Notes under the pieces: generated by a model | Told to the model about the DNA's origin: nothing | What the model saw: only the letters and a program-made list of their open reading frames with translations | Databases searched by the model: none | Source: VFMC01 sp046331225 | Lineage (GTDB): Bacteria > Actinomycetota > Acidimicrobiia > Acidimicrobiales > Ilumatobacteraceae | Reading direction: 5' to 3' | Assembly (NCBI GenBank): GCA_046331225.1 | Contig: JAXLRF010000004.1 | Span: forward strand, 579,137-643,136 | Length of the DNA stretch: 64,000 bases | In this document: in pieces, positions 8,528 to 17,353 of the stretch | Layout of the letters: every line of letters begins with the position of its first letter | Position numbering within the stretch: position 1 is the stretch's first letter | Translations under genes and position numbers: made by a program

Positions 8528-9469
8528 ATGACCTCCCCGTGCCGGCGTCGGACCGCACCGTTCGTCGCGTCGGTGCTCGCGGCCGCCCTGCTCGTCGGGT
8601 GCACGACCGACGAGGCGGCCGACGTGTCGACCACCCTTTCGACGCCGAGCACCGCCGCCGCAGCGACCACGGCAGAAGCAACCACCACGGAGGCGACCAC
8701 CCCGGAGGCGCCGACGACGACCGAGGGGCCCACGACGACCGTCGCGCCGACGACGACCGAGGCGCCGACGACGACCGAGGCGCCCACGACGACCGTCGCG
8801 CCGACCACCACGGTGCCGGCGGTGATCGAGACCCGCGAGCTCGGCCGGTCGGTGCAGGACCGGCCGATCACGGCCGTGCGCCGCGGGACGCCCGGCGGCC
8901 GGGTGGTGCTGGTGATCGGGGTGATCCACGGCGACGAGGCAGCGGGCACCGCGATCGTCGACCTGCTCGAGCGGCAGGACGTGCCGGCGGGGGTGGACCT
9001 GTGGCTGGTCGAGTCGATGAACCCCGACGGCCAGGCCGCGAACGACCGGCACAACGCGAACCAGGTCGACCTCAACCGCAACTTCCCGGCCGACTGGGGA
9101 CCGATCGGGGTGCCGGGTGACGGGCAGTACGCGGGACCGTCGGCGGCGAGCGAGCCCGAGACCCAGGCGATGGTGGCGTTCATCGAGGAGATCCGCCCCG
9201 ACCTGATCGTCTGGTACCACCAGGACCTGTACCGGATCGCCCCGGGACGGGGACGCGACGGCGCGATCCGAGCGCGCTACGCCGAGCTGACCGGACTGCC
9301 GTTGGTGAGCATCACCGGTGGCACCTACACGGGCGTGGCCGCCACGTGGGCCCGTCGCACGATCGACCCCGGCGTGGCCTTCATCGTCGAGCTCGGCCCC
9401 ACGCTGAGCCCCGAGGAGGCCCAGCTGCACGCGAACGCCGTCCTCACGATCGCCGCCGAACCCGGCTGA
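8528..9469 (+). CDS. M14-family zinc carboxypeptidase-like lipoprotein
   Basis: 313 residues. A short basic N-terminus, a hydrophobic helix and the lipobox LVGC (Cys25) indicate an exported lipoprotein. Residues about 35-97 are a Thr-rich linker of TTTEAP repeats. The catalytic domain has the M14 signature HGDE (zinc ligands H134 and E137), DLNRNFP (substrate-binding N183/R184), a third zinc His at H231 (VWYHQD) and a catalytic Glu in FIVELGP (E288). This is the arrangement of murein-peptide amidase/carboxypeptidase homologues, so a role in trimming cell-wall peptides outside the cell is plausible. A CAACAT hexamer 6 bases before the ATG suggests leaderless expression. Confidence 0.85.
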   Translation: MTSPCRRRTAPFVASVLAAALLVGCTTDEAADVSTTLSTPSTAAAATTAEATTTEATTPEAPTTTEGPTTTVAPTTTEAPTTTEAPTTTVAPTTTVPAVIETRELGRSVQDRPITAVRRGTPGGRVVLVIGVIHGDEAAGTAIVDLLERQDVPAGVDLWLVESMNPDGQAANDRHNANQVDLNRNFPADWGPIGVPGDGQYAGPSAASEPETQAMVAFIEEIRPDLIVWYHQDLYRIAPGRGRDGAIRARYAELTGLPLVSITGGTYTGVAATWARRTIDPGVAFIVELGPTLSPEEAQLHANAVLTIAAEPG

Positions 9470-9513
9470 CGCGATGAGCGGCGGTGGCGACCGCATGTCT
9501 CATCACGGGAGCC

Positions 9514-10548
9514 TCAGGGCTTGGTGTTGACCGCGATCAGCTCGCCGGTGTCGTACGTGACGTCGAGGCTGGTCCACACGTAGTCGTCGTCGGGGGCGGT
9601 GAAGCCGTTCACCCAGAACGTGATCGTGTACGTGATGCGGGCGGTGACGGTGACCTGACCGGGACCGGGCGGGGTCCAGGTGCACGGACCGTTGACGCCC
9701 GGCTCGCTCTGGTCGGGCAGGACCGGGAAGGCGGGGAGCGAACCCTCGCCGGATGTGGGCGGTTCGTCGGGCACGCAGGTGACGATGCCGCGGAACGGTG
9801 CCGACGGCTTGTCGGGGTCGGGGACGAAGTCGACCACGAAGTCCATCTCGCGGGGCTGTGCGACCAGCAGCAGGGTGGCGCCGCGGTAGACGAGCGGGTT
9901 GCCGCGTTGGGTGACCCACGCATCGGGCTCGATCGCGAGCCAGCTGGGGTAGCGCGTGACGAGGCCGCCGTACTCGTCGACGATCGGGTTCTCGAACACG
10001 ACCGGTCGTTGCAACTGCAACAGGTTGCGCAGACGGGTGAGCTGCGTTCGAGGGTCGAGCAATGGATCGGTGAGGGGCACCTGCACGATGTCGATCCGGT
10101 TGATCTCGTAGAACGCTCGGTCGCAGAAGACCGTGAACGTGCGCAGCCCGGTGTCGAGCGGGCCGCTCGAGCCGAGGTCGGTGACGTCGGCCGGGAGCGT
10201 GCGGGGTGGGAGGTCGAACGCGACTGCCACGCCTTCGACGAACAGGTAGCGCGAGGTGACGAGGGTGCCGCGTGGGACCCGGGTGCCGTCGGAGAGGAGG
10301 AAGTCGTCGCGATCGGTGGTGAACGAGCAGGTGGCGGCCGGACCACCGGCGTAGCGGGCGAACGCCGAGGTGGCCGGGATCGCGGTGAGCCGCTGGATCC
10401 CCCCGTTCGCATCCCGCACCGACACCGACCGCGCCCCCTGCAACACCGCCGGCGGCGGCTTGTCGCCGGAGGCGCCCCCGTTTCCGACCCCTGGAGGTGG
10501 GGGCGGAGCCAGCAGCAGCGCCACGGCCGCTAGTGCCTTTACAAGCAC
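9514..10548 (-). CDS. Secreted hypothetical protein
   Basis: 344 residues with a short hydrophobic N-terminus (VLVKALAAVALLLAPPPPPG) that can act as a signal sequence, followed by a Pro/Gly spacer. I recognise no domain. The chain contains four Cys, and alternating hydrophobic residues suggest a β-rich extracellular fold (for example VTVTARITYTITFWVNGF near the end). The GTG start overlaps the last codons of the upstream gene (GTGCTTGTAA), so translation is probably coupled to 10539-11333. It converges with the M14 gene. Confidence 0.65.
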   Translation of the reverse strand: MLVKALAAVALLLAPPPPPGVGNGGASGDKPPPAVLQGARSVSVRDANGGIQRLTAIPATSAFARYAGGPAATCSFTTDRDDFLLSDGTRVPRGTLVTSRYLFVEGVAVAFDLPPRTLPADVTDLGSSGPLDTGLRTFTVFCDRAFYEINRIDIVQVPLTDPLLDPRTQLTRLRNLLQLQRPVVFENPIVDEYGGLVTRYPSWLAIEPDAWVTQRGNPLVYRGATLLLVAQPREMDFVVDFVPDPDKPSAPFRGIVTCVPDEPPTSGEGSLPAFPVLPDQSEPGVNGPCTWTPPGPGQVTVTARITYTITFWVNGFTAPDDDYVWTSLDVTYDTGELIAVNTKP

Positions 10549-11333
10549 GCTTCGGGCTCCGCAGCGATCAGATCCACTTTCCAGGTGCCGTTTACGCGAA
10601 CCATTGAGGCGACCGTCCCCTTGGGCACAAGGTCGCTCAGTTCTGGTGAGGACCCTCGCTGAATGAACTGCTCATTCTGGAGGTAGCAGTCGAGCACGAC
10701 AGCCGAGTCGGGGCCCTCGCTGTCCGCGGTTACATACGGACGAAGCACGACGCCGCTCCCGAGAGATACGACGTAGTTACCGTCCTTTGCCTGCGCGAAG
10801 TTCGCTTCATACTTGGCACCACCATCGACGAAGTACTGATCGAAGGCGGGGTCGGATGTGTCCAACGTGGTCAGGGCTGCGCGGTAGTACGCGAGCGAGG
10901 CGTTGGCGTAGGCCTCGAGGATCTCGATGTCGTCGGGTTGGACGGTGAAGACACTCGGGTCGTCGGGGTCGGCTTCCCAGGCGATGTGCACGTAGAGGCC
11001 CTCGGGCAACAACTGGCGGGTGTCGCCGCGCGTGTGCACACCGGGTGCCGAGTCGACCGGCACACCGAGCGCGTCGCTGAACATCGGCCCGATCGGTCCG
11101 TCGTCGGCCACGGTGGTGTCGACCGCCGCCGTGGTGGCCGGCTCGGTGGTGGCGGGGTCGGTCTCGGGCACGGTGGTGTCGACCGAGTCGCTCGTGGTCG
11201 GTGCCGCGGTGGTGACCACGGGTGCCGTCGCGACCGTCGTGAGGTCGGCCACCTCGTTGTCGCCGGCGCACGCGCCACCGACGATCGCCGCCAGGGCGAT
11301 CGCGACGACTCGACGTGCGTGTGCGGTGCTCAT
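10539..11333 (-). CDS. Exported hypothetical protein with Thr-rich linker
   Basis: 264 residues starting MSTAHARRVVAIALAAIVGGAC. This is a signal helix ending in a weak lipobox (GGAC), then a Thr/Ala/Val linker (about residues 30-80). A globular domain begins near residue 95 (LLPEGLYVHIAWEADPDDP) and ends in a segment of the type MVRVNGTWKVDLI, the shape of small secreted NTF2-like or DUF-type domains in actinobacteria; I cannot name the family. The ATG at 11333 is preferred to upstream in-frame codons because the signal peptide begins there. The 3' half of the gene (about 10540-10860) is visibly less GC-rich and uses more A/T-ending codons than the rest of the window. Confidence 0.65.
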   Translation of the reverse strand: MSTAHARRVVAIALAAIVGGACAGDNEVADLTTVATAPVVTTAAPTTSDSVDTTVPETDPATTEPATTAAVDTTVADDGPIGPMFSDALGVPVDSAPGVHTRGDTRQLLPEGLYVHIAWEADPDDPSVFTVQPDDIEILEAYANASLAYYRAALTTLDTSDPAFDQYFVDGGAKYEANFAQAKDGNYVVSLGSGVVLRPYVTADSEGPDSAVVLDCYLQNEQFIQRGSSPELSDLVPKGTVASMVRVNGTWKVDLIAAEPEACL

Positions 11334-11488
11334 CCGAGCGACTCCTCTCCGACCGGGTGGTTCGCGGGCGGAGCCTAACGAACCGGTTCGAGAACAAAGA
11401 TCGACATCGGCGGACCGGATCTGGAAAACAAATCCGAGACGGGACGGCATCGCCCGCGCTGGGCCGTTCGGTCCCGGCACCGGCCGCG

Positions 11489-11494
11489 TACGCT
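11489..11494 (+). promoter_or_regulatory. -10 hexamer of a leaderless gene
   Basis: TACGCT lies 7 bases before the ATG at 11502 and no Shine-Dalgarno sequence is present. This is the actinobacterial leaderless arrangement. Confidence 0.5.
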
Positions 11495-11501
11495 CGCCGG
11501 C

Positions 11502-12168
<667 letters not shown>

Positions 12169-12176
<8 letters not shown>

Positions 12177-13074
12177 CGTCGAGGATCCAGCCCTCCTCGT
12201 CGAGCACCACCTCGACGATCGCCGGATCGATCGTCGGGGCGAACCGGTGCACCAGGTCGCCGGCCGCGTCGAGCGCGGCCAGGCGGCTGGCGATGGCGAT
12301 CACCTGACCGGCGTCCTTCACCGGGTGCAGCGCCGGATCGGGCCGGCCGAGCGCGCTGGGCCAGATCTCGGCGTGCACCACCGCGGCCGGACGTCCACCG
12401 GCGGGATCGTCGGTGAACCCGCACTCGAACGGCCACACCACCGACCGATCGCGCAACGACGGATGCGTGTGCAGCTCGTGCACGATCGGGATGCCCATCA
12501 GGGTCTGGCTGCCCACGCTGCCCGCGCCGGCGAGCTGCCACACGCTGAACGGTCGCAGACCGGTGCGTCTGATCACCTCGAGCTCGGCGTGGCGTCGTTC
12601 GGCCAGGGCGCCGTGCGGGAAGCCGGGTGCCTTGGTGCGCGACAGCGTGGGGCGCACGTGCCGCTCGGATGTGGTGCCCCAGAACGGGCCGGGTCCGTCG
12701 CTCACCGTGGCGTTCAACGCTGCTGCGACGTCGAAGCGGTTGTTGGCGTTGTCGGGCGCGTCGGTGATCGAGCCGGCGAGGTGGCACCAGGTGCGCCACC
12801 AGGTGGGCGCGCCGGTGATACCGGCCGCGGTCGCGAATCCCGCAGGGAACCCGTACGGCATGTCGAAGCCGACCAGCACCCGATCCGACGGGTGGGCCAG
12901 CAACAGCTCGACGAGGTACGACCGCGCGGCGGCACGCGTGGGGTGGTTCCGCGGCGCCTCGGGGCTCAGCCCGGTGCGGCACACGCACGTCCAGATCGAA
13001 TCGGCCCCGACCTTGGGTGTCGACGACGCGCTCCAGTCGACCACCACGTGGAGATCGAACCCCGAGCCTCGCAT
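12169..13074 (-). CDS. Conserved hypothetical protein, RNase H-like fold (DUF429-like)
   Basis: 301 residues. The N-terminal VVVDWSASSTPKxGADSIW and the later VLVGFDMPYGFPAGFA are acidic β-strand motifs typical of DUF429-like/RNase H-fold proteins. The middle contains WWRTWCHLAGSITDAPDNANNRF. Such proteins are conserved in actinobacteria and proteobacteria without a proven function. The ATG at 13074 is chosen because the conserved sequence starts immediately; upstream residues are not conserved-looking. It is divergent from 13100 with only 25 bases between start codons. Confidence 0.6.
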
Positions 13075-13080
13075 CGACCC

Positions 13081-13092
13081 ATTCTGTAGGGT
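13081..13092. promoter_or_regulatory. Abutting divergent -10 hexamers
   Basis: On the + strand TAGGGT (13087-13092) lies 7 bases before ATG 13100. On the - strand CAGAAT (13086-13081) lies 6 bases before ATG 13074. With only 25 bases between the two start codons, both transcripts are probably leaderless and the two promoters must share or compete for the same DNA. Confidence 0.5.
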
Positions 13093-13099
13093 CCCGTGC

Positions 13100-14506
13100 A
13101 TGACCGGTATCTCTCGCGACGCGGTGTCCGACGCCTGCGCGTACTTCGACCAGTGGCTCGCGTTCCAACGTCGGCAGTGGCGCGTGCCGGGCGTGCAGGC
13201 GGCCGTGCTGCACGATGACGAGGTGGTGTTGTCGACCGCGCACGGCGTGTCGAGCGTCGAGACCGGCGAGCCGCTCACCACCGATCACCTGTTCCGCATC
13301 GCGTCGCACTCGAAGACGTTCACCGCCACGTGCGTGATGCAACTGGTCGAGATGGGCCTGCTGCGCCTCGACGACACGGTGGGTCACTGGCTCGACGGGT
13401 TGAGCGGCGCGCCGATCGCCGGGGTGACGTTGCGCGAGCTGATGGCCCACGCGGGCGGTGTGGTGCGCGACGGCTGGGACGGCGACTTCTGGCAGCTCTT
13501 CCACGCATTCCCCGACGACGACGAGCTCGTGCGCATCGCCGGCGACGCGTCGTCGGTGCTGCCCCGCAACGAGCGCTTCAAGTACTCGAACATCGGCTAC
13601 TCGCTGCTCGGCATGGTGATCGCCGAGGCGAGCGGCCGTCCGTACAACAGCTACGTGGCCGAGGAGGTCGTCGTCCGTCTCGGCCTGCGCAACACCGGCC
13701 CCGAGCTCGACCCGTCGCGTGCGCACGAGTACGCAGGCGGCCACGCGGCGCTCGACTACGCCGACGCTCGACTGCCGATCGAGCACGTCGACACCCACGC
13801 GATGGCGTCCGCGACCGGCTTCTACTCGACGGCGTCCGACGTGGTGCGCTACGCCGCGGCGCACTTCCACGGCGACGACCGCCTGCTGTCGGACGACTCG
13901 AAGCGGCAGATGCAGAAGACCGAGTGGGAGGTCGAGGGCACGGGCGGCACGTCGTACGGCCTCGGCTTCGCGATCAGCACGATCGGTACGCGCCGCGTGC
14001 TGGGCCACGGCGGTGGCTATCCCGGCCACATCACCCGCACCTACTTCGACCCCGTCGATCGGCTGGCCGTGTCGGTGCTCACCAACGCGATCGACGGACC
14101 GGCGATGGGCATGGCCGGTGCCGGCATCTCGTTGATCGACCTGGCCGCGAAGGGGCCCGGCCGTTCGGCCGACGACCGCAGCCGGTTCTGCGGACGGTTC
14201 GCCACGCTGTGGGGCACGTTCGACGTGGTCGACCTGAACGGCACCCTGTACCAGCTCACCCCCTCGCTCGCGGATCCCACCGCCTCGTACGCCGTGCTCG
14301 AGGTCGACGACGACCGCACGCTCCGCATCGCGCGCAGCAACGGGTACGGGTCGCGCGGCGAGGTGCTGGCCTACACCTTCGACGACGACGGCTCGGTGCG
14401 GTCGATCCGCGGCGGCAGCGCGAACACGGCATATCCCTTCGAGCGGTACCGTCAGCTGGCCGCAGCGGCCGATCGCGTCACGCTCGGTGGTGGCTTGCGC
14501 GATTGA
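13100..14506 (+). CDS. Serine hydrolase, β-lactamase/class C (PBP-like) family
   Basis: 468 residues. The catalytic domain has the SxxK motif SHSK (S69, K72), the YxN motif YSN (Y162-N164) and an HGG-type third motif in GHGGGYPG (about residue 300). This is the full set for class C β-lactamases, D-aminopeptidases and esterases (COG1680). No signal peptide is visible, which favours a cytoplasmic esterase or peptidase over a secreted β-lactamase. The last ~110 residues form an additional β-rich domain as in many family members. The substrate cannot be deduced. Confidence 0.85.
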   Translation: MTGISRDAVSDACAYFDQWLAFQRRQWRVPGVQAAVLHDDEVVLSTAHGVSSVETGEPLTTDHLFRIASHSKTFTATCVMQLVEMGLLRLDDTVGHWLDGLSGAPIAGVTLRELMAHAGGVVRDGWDGDFWQLFHAFPDDDELVRIAGDASSVLPRNERFKYSNIGYSLLGMVIAEASGRPYNSYVAEEVVVRLGLRNTGPELDPSRAHEYAGGHAALDYADARLPIEHVDTHAMASATGFYSTASDVVRYAAAHFHGDDRLLSDDSKRQMQKTEWEVEGTGGTSYGLGFAISTIGTRRVLGHGGGYPGHITRTYFDPVDRLAVSVLTNAIDGPAMGMAGAGISLIDLAAKGPGRSADDRSRFCGRFATLWGTFDVVDLNGTLYQLTPSLADPTASYAVLEVDDDRTLRIARSNGYGSRGEVLAYTFDDDGSVRSIRGGSANTAYPFERYRQLAAAADRVTLGGGLRD

Positions 14507-14574
14507 TCACGCCGTCTCTCAAGTCTCGGTCAACCGACTCGTCGGCCGGGCGGGGCACCGGACGGTCAGGATCG

Positions 14575-14796
14575 ATGGACATCTCGTCGTCGACCGCGGC
14601 ACTCGCCAACCTGGGGACCGGACGGTTGCAGACCGAGGTGGCCACCAAGGTGCTGGCCAAGGCGCTCGACACCCAGACCGAGGCGGCCACGTCGTTGATC
14701 GAGGCGCTGTCGGTGTCGGTGCCCGCCGGGCTGACGTTCTCGCCTCAGGGTGGCTTGTCGGCCGGTCGCGAGAGCCGCTTCATCGCCGACCTCTGA
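14575..14796 (+). CDS. YjfB-like putative motility protein
   Basis: 73 residues starting MDISSSTAALANLGTGRLQ and continuing through an amphipathic helix (VATKVLAKALDTQTEAATSLIEAL). The N-terminal MDI with polar helices matches the small YjfB putative motility family found near flagellar and chemotaxis genes. No flagellar gene is in this window. The ATG is preceded by CAGGA. The stop codon lies inside a 13-bp direct repeat. Confidence 0.65.
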   Translation: MDISSSTAALANLGTGRLQTEVATKVLAKALDTQTEAATSLIEALSVSVPAGLTFSPQGGLSAGRESRFIADL

Positions 14797-14820
14797 GCTC
14801 GACCTCTGAGCTCGACCTCT
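14788..14820 (+). repeat. 13-bp tandem direct repeat (2.5 copies)
   Basis: GACCTCTGAGCTC occurs at 14788-14800 and 14801-14813, followed by a partial copy to 14820. The first copy holds the stop codon of the YjfB-like gene. Confidence 0.85.
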
Positions 14821-14853
14821 GGGCACGGCCCGCCGGTCGGCCAGACTGGGCAG

Positions 14854-15330
14854 GTGAACTGGCGTGGCGGACGATCGGGTGACGGCTTCGTGCGCTGCAG
14901 CGACGGTCACGTGCGCTGGGGTGTGTTCGGTGCCGCAGGTGTGCTGTTCGTGTACCGGCCCGCGGAGGGTCCGGCCGAGGTGATGCTGCAGAAGCGCTCG
15001 GCGTTCTCGCACGAGGGCGGCACGTGGAGCGTCGCCGGCGGTGCGATCGACGAGGGCGAGACGCCCTACGAAGCGGCGCTGCGAGAAGCGAGCGAAGAGG
15101 TCGGCAGCGCGCCCGACGACCATCACGTCGTCGGCGAGTACGTGTTCGCGCCGGCCGTCGACTGGTCGTACACCACGGTGGTGGTCGAGGTGGGCGAACG
15201 CTTCGGCGAGTCGATGAACTTCGAGACCGACGCCGTCGAGTGGGTGGCCGTCGGCGACGTCGACCACCGGCCGTTGCACCCGGGCTTCGCCGCGGCGTGG
15301 CCGCACCTGCGCGCCCTCGTGACCGGCTGA
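14854..15330 (+). CDS. Nudix hydrolase
   Basis: 158 residues with a complete Nudix box at about 63-85 (GAIDEGE...REASEEVG), matching GX5EX7REUXEEXGU. It should hydrolyse a nucleoside diphosphate linked to another moiety; the substrate is not evident. The C-terminus ends LHPGFAAAWPHLRAL, a common tail in short actinobacterial Nudix proteins. The GTG start at 14854 has no Shine-Dalgarno sequence but a CAGACT hexamer 6 bases upstream. It converges with the matrixin-like gene, leaving 19 bases. Confidence 0.9.
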   Translation: MNWRGGRSGDGFVRCSDGHVRWGVFGAAGVLFVYRPAEGPAEVMLQKRSAFSHEGGTWSVAGGAIDEGETPYEAALREASEEVGSAPDDHHVVGEYVFAPAVDWSYTTVVVEVGERFGESMNFETDAVEWVAVGDVDHRPLHPGFAAAWPHLRALVTG

Positions 15331-15349
15331 CCCGGCCGTTCGCCGGCGT

Positions 15350-17224
15350 TCAGCCGCAGTCGGCGGCACGACCCAGCGTGGCCAGGCCCGCCAGGTCGCC
15401 CGCCTGGTAGTGATCGTGGCCCGCCGCGTAGGGATACATCACCTGCGCCCGATCGCCGACGTGACCGAGACCGATGGCGTGCGCCAGTTCGTGTGCGAGC
15501 ACGAACCGCAGCAGGTCGACACCGTCGCTGCCGATGCCGAGGGGCACGTCGTCGCGGACGACCACCTGGCCCCACACGATCGCCTGATCGGTGTAGCCGA
15601 AGCCGCCCAGGCCGACGACGTCGCCGCCGAGCCCGGCGATCGCGCCACCGGCCGCCCATTCGACCGTGATCGCGCCGTCGACCGGCGCGCCGGTCACCCC
15701 GGCCTCGAGCACCCGCAGGTCGAAACCCGTCGCCGCGCGCAGGTCGTCGACCGCTGCGTCGAGCACGCCACGAGCTCGCAGCTGCGCATCGCTGAAGTCG
15801 ACGATCACCGGGATCGAGCAGGCATCCCATCGCGCGGGCCGACCGTCGGGATGCGTGACGGTGGGGACGAACGTGCCGCCGGCGCCGGGCACCGGCACCG
15901 GCAGCGGCGCCAGCGAGCGTGCGGCGATGGTGAACCAACCGGTGACGTCGACCACCAGGTGGCTACGCGCCTGGGTGAACACCGAGACGCCGCTCGCCGA
16001 CGTCGGCACGATCGCGCCAGCGGCGAGGATCTCGCCGGCCTCGACGTTGGCGACGCTCGTGTCGAGTCGATGGGCGGGAGCCGTCGCGAAGGCCGACAGG
16101 TAGCCGTCCGTCTGCGGCCGCACGCTGGTGACGTCGAGCGCCACCGCACCGGCCGACGCGATGTCGAACGGGAACGACCGGACGAGCAGCGTGCCGCGCT
16201 CGTCGACCGGCGGGCTGGTGCCGTGCGAGCCGCGTGTGTCGGCGAGGCGGGTGGGCGTGACCGGCACGAACAGACCGTCGGTCGACGCGGGCGCGTCCGG
16301 CCCGGTGAACCATCCGGTGACGTCGAGCACCACGTCGCCGCCGCGCGAGCCGGTGATCTGGAGCACGCCCTGGCGCACCGGCACGATCGCAGCAGCGCTC
16401 ACCGGGGCGCCCGACGGGCCGGTGTGCACGGTGCTCGTGCCGTTCCAGGGCTCACCGTCGGGCCAGGCCGCGAACCAGGCGTCGGGGGCGATGCCGGTGA
16501 CCACCAGTGCGACGGCGGTGGCGTCCGCGGGGACGCCGAGCGGCGTGGTGTCGACGCGGCGTGTCTCGTGCGCGGCGAGCGGCTGCGGTGCGTCGCGCGT
16601 GTCGAGCAGGCGGGCCGGGCCGAGCGGCACGAGCCGGCCGGCGGTGGCGGACGTGGTCGGGCGGAACTCGCCGGTGACGTCGAGCACGAGGTGCACGTCG
16701 CCCTGCGTGAACAGCCGCACCGACCCGTCGGCACCGATGGGGACGATCGCGAAGTTGGTGCGGGTCTGCCCCGCGGCGTCGAGGTTGATCGTGCTGGTGC
16801 CGGGTCGCTCGCCGTCACCCCACGCCGTGACGTAGCCGGCGCCGCCGGAGTCGGTCGCGGTCAGGTTGGCCGACACCGCGACGGCGTCGGGGTGCACGCC
16901 GGCGATGCCGCGAACGGGTACCGCGAGCGTCGTGCCCGCCGTCGGTCGGGGGCCGAGCGCTCGGGTGTCGAGCAGGCGTGCCGGCCCGACCGGCGCGAAG
17001 GCGGAGGTGGGCAGCGCCACCACCCCGTCGGTCTCGACGCGGACGTCGCGAGGCGAGGTGGTGGGAGGAGTCGAGGGTCGGGAGGGGACGACCACGGACG
17101 TGAGGGGCCACGCGGACGCTGCGGGAAGTGCCGACACGGAGAGGCACAGCGAGGTGGCGAGTCGGACGAGCGTGTGCGGCCACCGTGCCGTCCCGGGGCG
17201 GGGGAGCTGGTGGATCTCGTTCAC
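15350..17224 (-). CDS. Secreted matrixin-like zinc metalloprotease with RLxDTR repeats
   Basis: 624 residues. A signal peptide (hydrophobic segment LVRLATSLCLSVSALPAASA) is followed by three repeats of about 120-130 residues. Each opens with a motif like PARLLDTR or PTRLADTR and closes with DVTG(E/W)F. The C-terminal domain (about residue 450 on) carries the metzincin signature HELAHAIGLGH (about 578-588) and a Met-turn VMYPY, so it is an extracellular zinc protease of the matrixin type. The final residues retain a DHYQAGDLAGLATLG segment shared with its neighbour. The GTG at 17224 is taken as start. It is a tandem paralogue of 17354-19213, lying 129 bases downstream of it. Confidence 0.85.
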   Translation of the reverse strand: MNEIHQLPRPGTARWPHTLVRLATSLCLSVSALPAASAWPLTSVVVPSRPSTPPTTSPRDVRVETDGVVALPTSAFAPVGPARLLDTRALGPRPTAGTTLAVPVRGIAGVHPDAVAVSANLTATDSGGAGYVTAWGDGERPGTSTINLDAAGQTRTNFAIVPIGADGSVRLFTQGDVHLVLDVTGEFRPTTSATAGRLVPLGPARLLDTRDAPQPLAAHETRRVDTTPLGVPADATAVALVVTGIAPDAWFAAWPDGEPWNGTSTVHTGPSGAPVSAAAIVPVRQGVLQITGSRGGDVVLDVTGWFTGPDAPASTDGLFVPVTPTRLADTRGSHGTSPPVDERGTLLVRSFPFDIASAGAVALDVTSVRPQTDGYLSAFATAPAHRLDTSVANVEAGEILAAGAIVPTSASGVSVFTQARSHLVVDVTGWFTIAARSLAPLPVPVPGAGGTFVPTVTHPDGRPARWDACSIPVIVDFSDAQLRARGVLDAAVDDLRAATGFDLRVLEAGVTGAPVDGAITVEWAAGGAIAGLGGDVVGLGGFGYTDQAIVWGQVVVRDDVPLGIGSDGVDLLRFVLAHELAHAIGLGHVGDRAQVMYPYAAGHDHYQAGDLAGLATLGRAADCG

Positions 17225-17231
17225 ATCCGAG

Positions 17232-17259
17232 GGATCGACGCCGTCTCCACGAAACTGAA
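17232..17259 (-). promoter_or_regulatory. Possible σ28-like promoter before the metalloprotease gene
   Basis: On the - strand TTCAG, 15 bases, then GTCGATCC, which ends 7 bases before the GTG start at 17224. The shape resembles TCAAG-N15-GCCGATAA of flagellar/WhiG-type sigma factors, but the match is imperfect. Confidence 0.3.
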
Positions 17260-17353
17260 GAGATCTTTGGAAATCAGGACCTCGGTCCGGGCCGATCGGG
17301 TGACCGACCGGGACCCCCGGGTGTCACCTGTGACGGGCGCACGCCAGGGCCTC

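Noticed and set aside
6176..9496. 1106-codon antisense frame over the propeller and M14 genes
   Set aside because: The forward genes have signal peptides and family motifs; the antisense product is low-complexity Arg/Gly/His.
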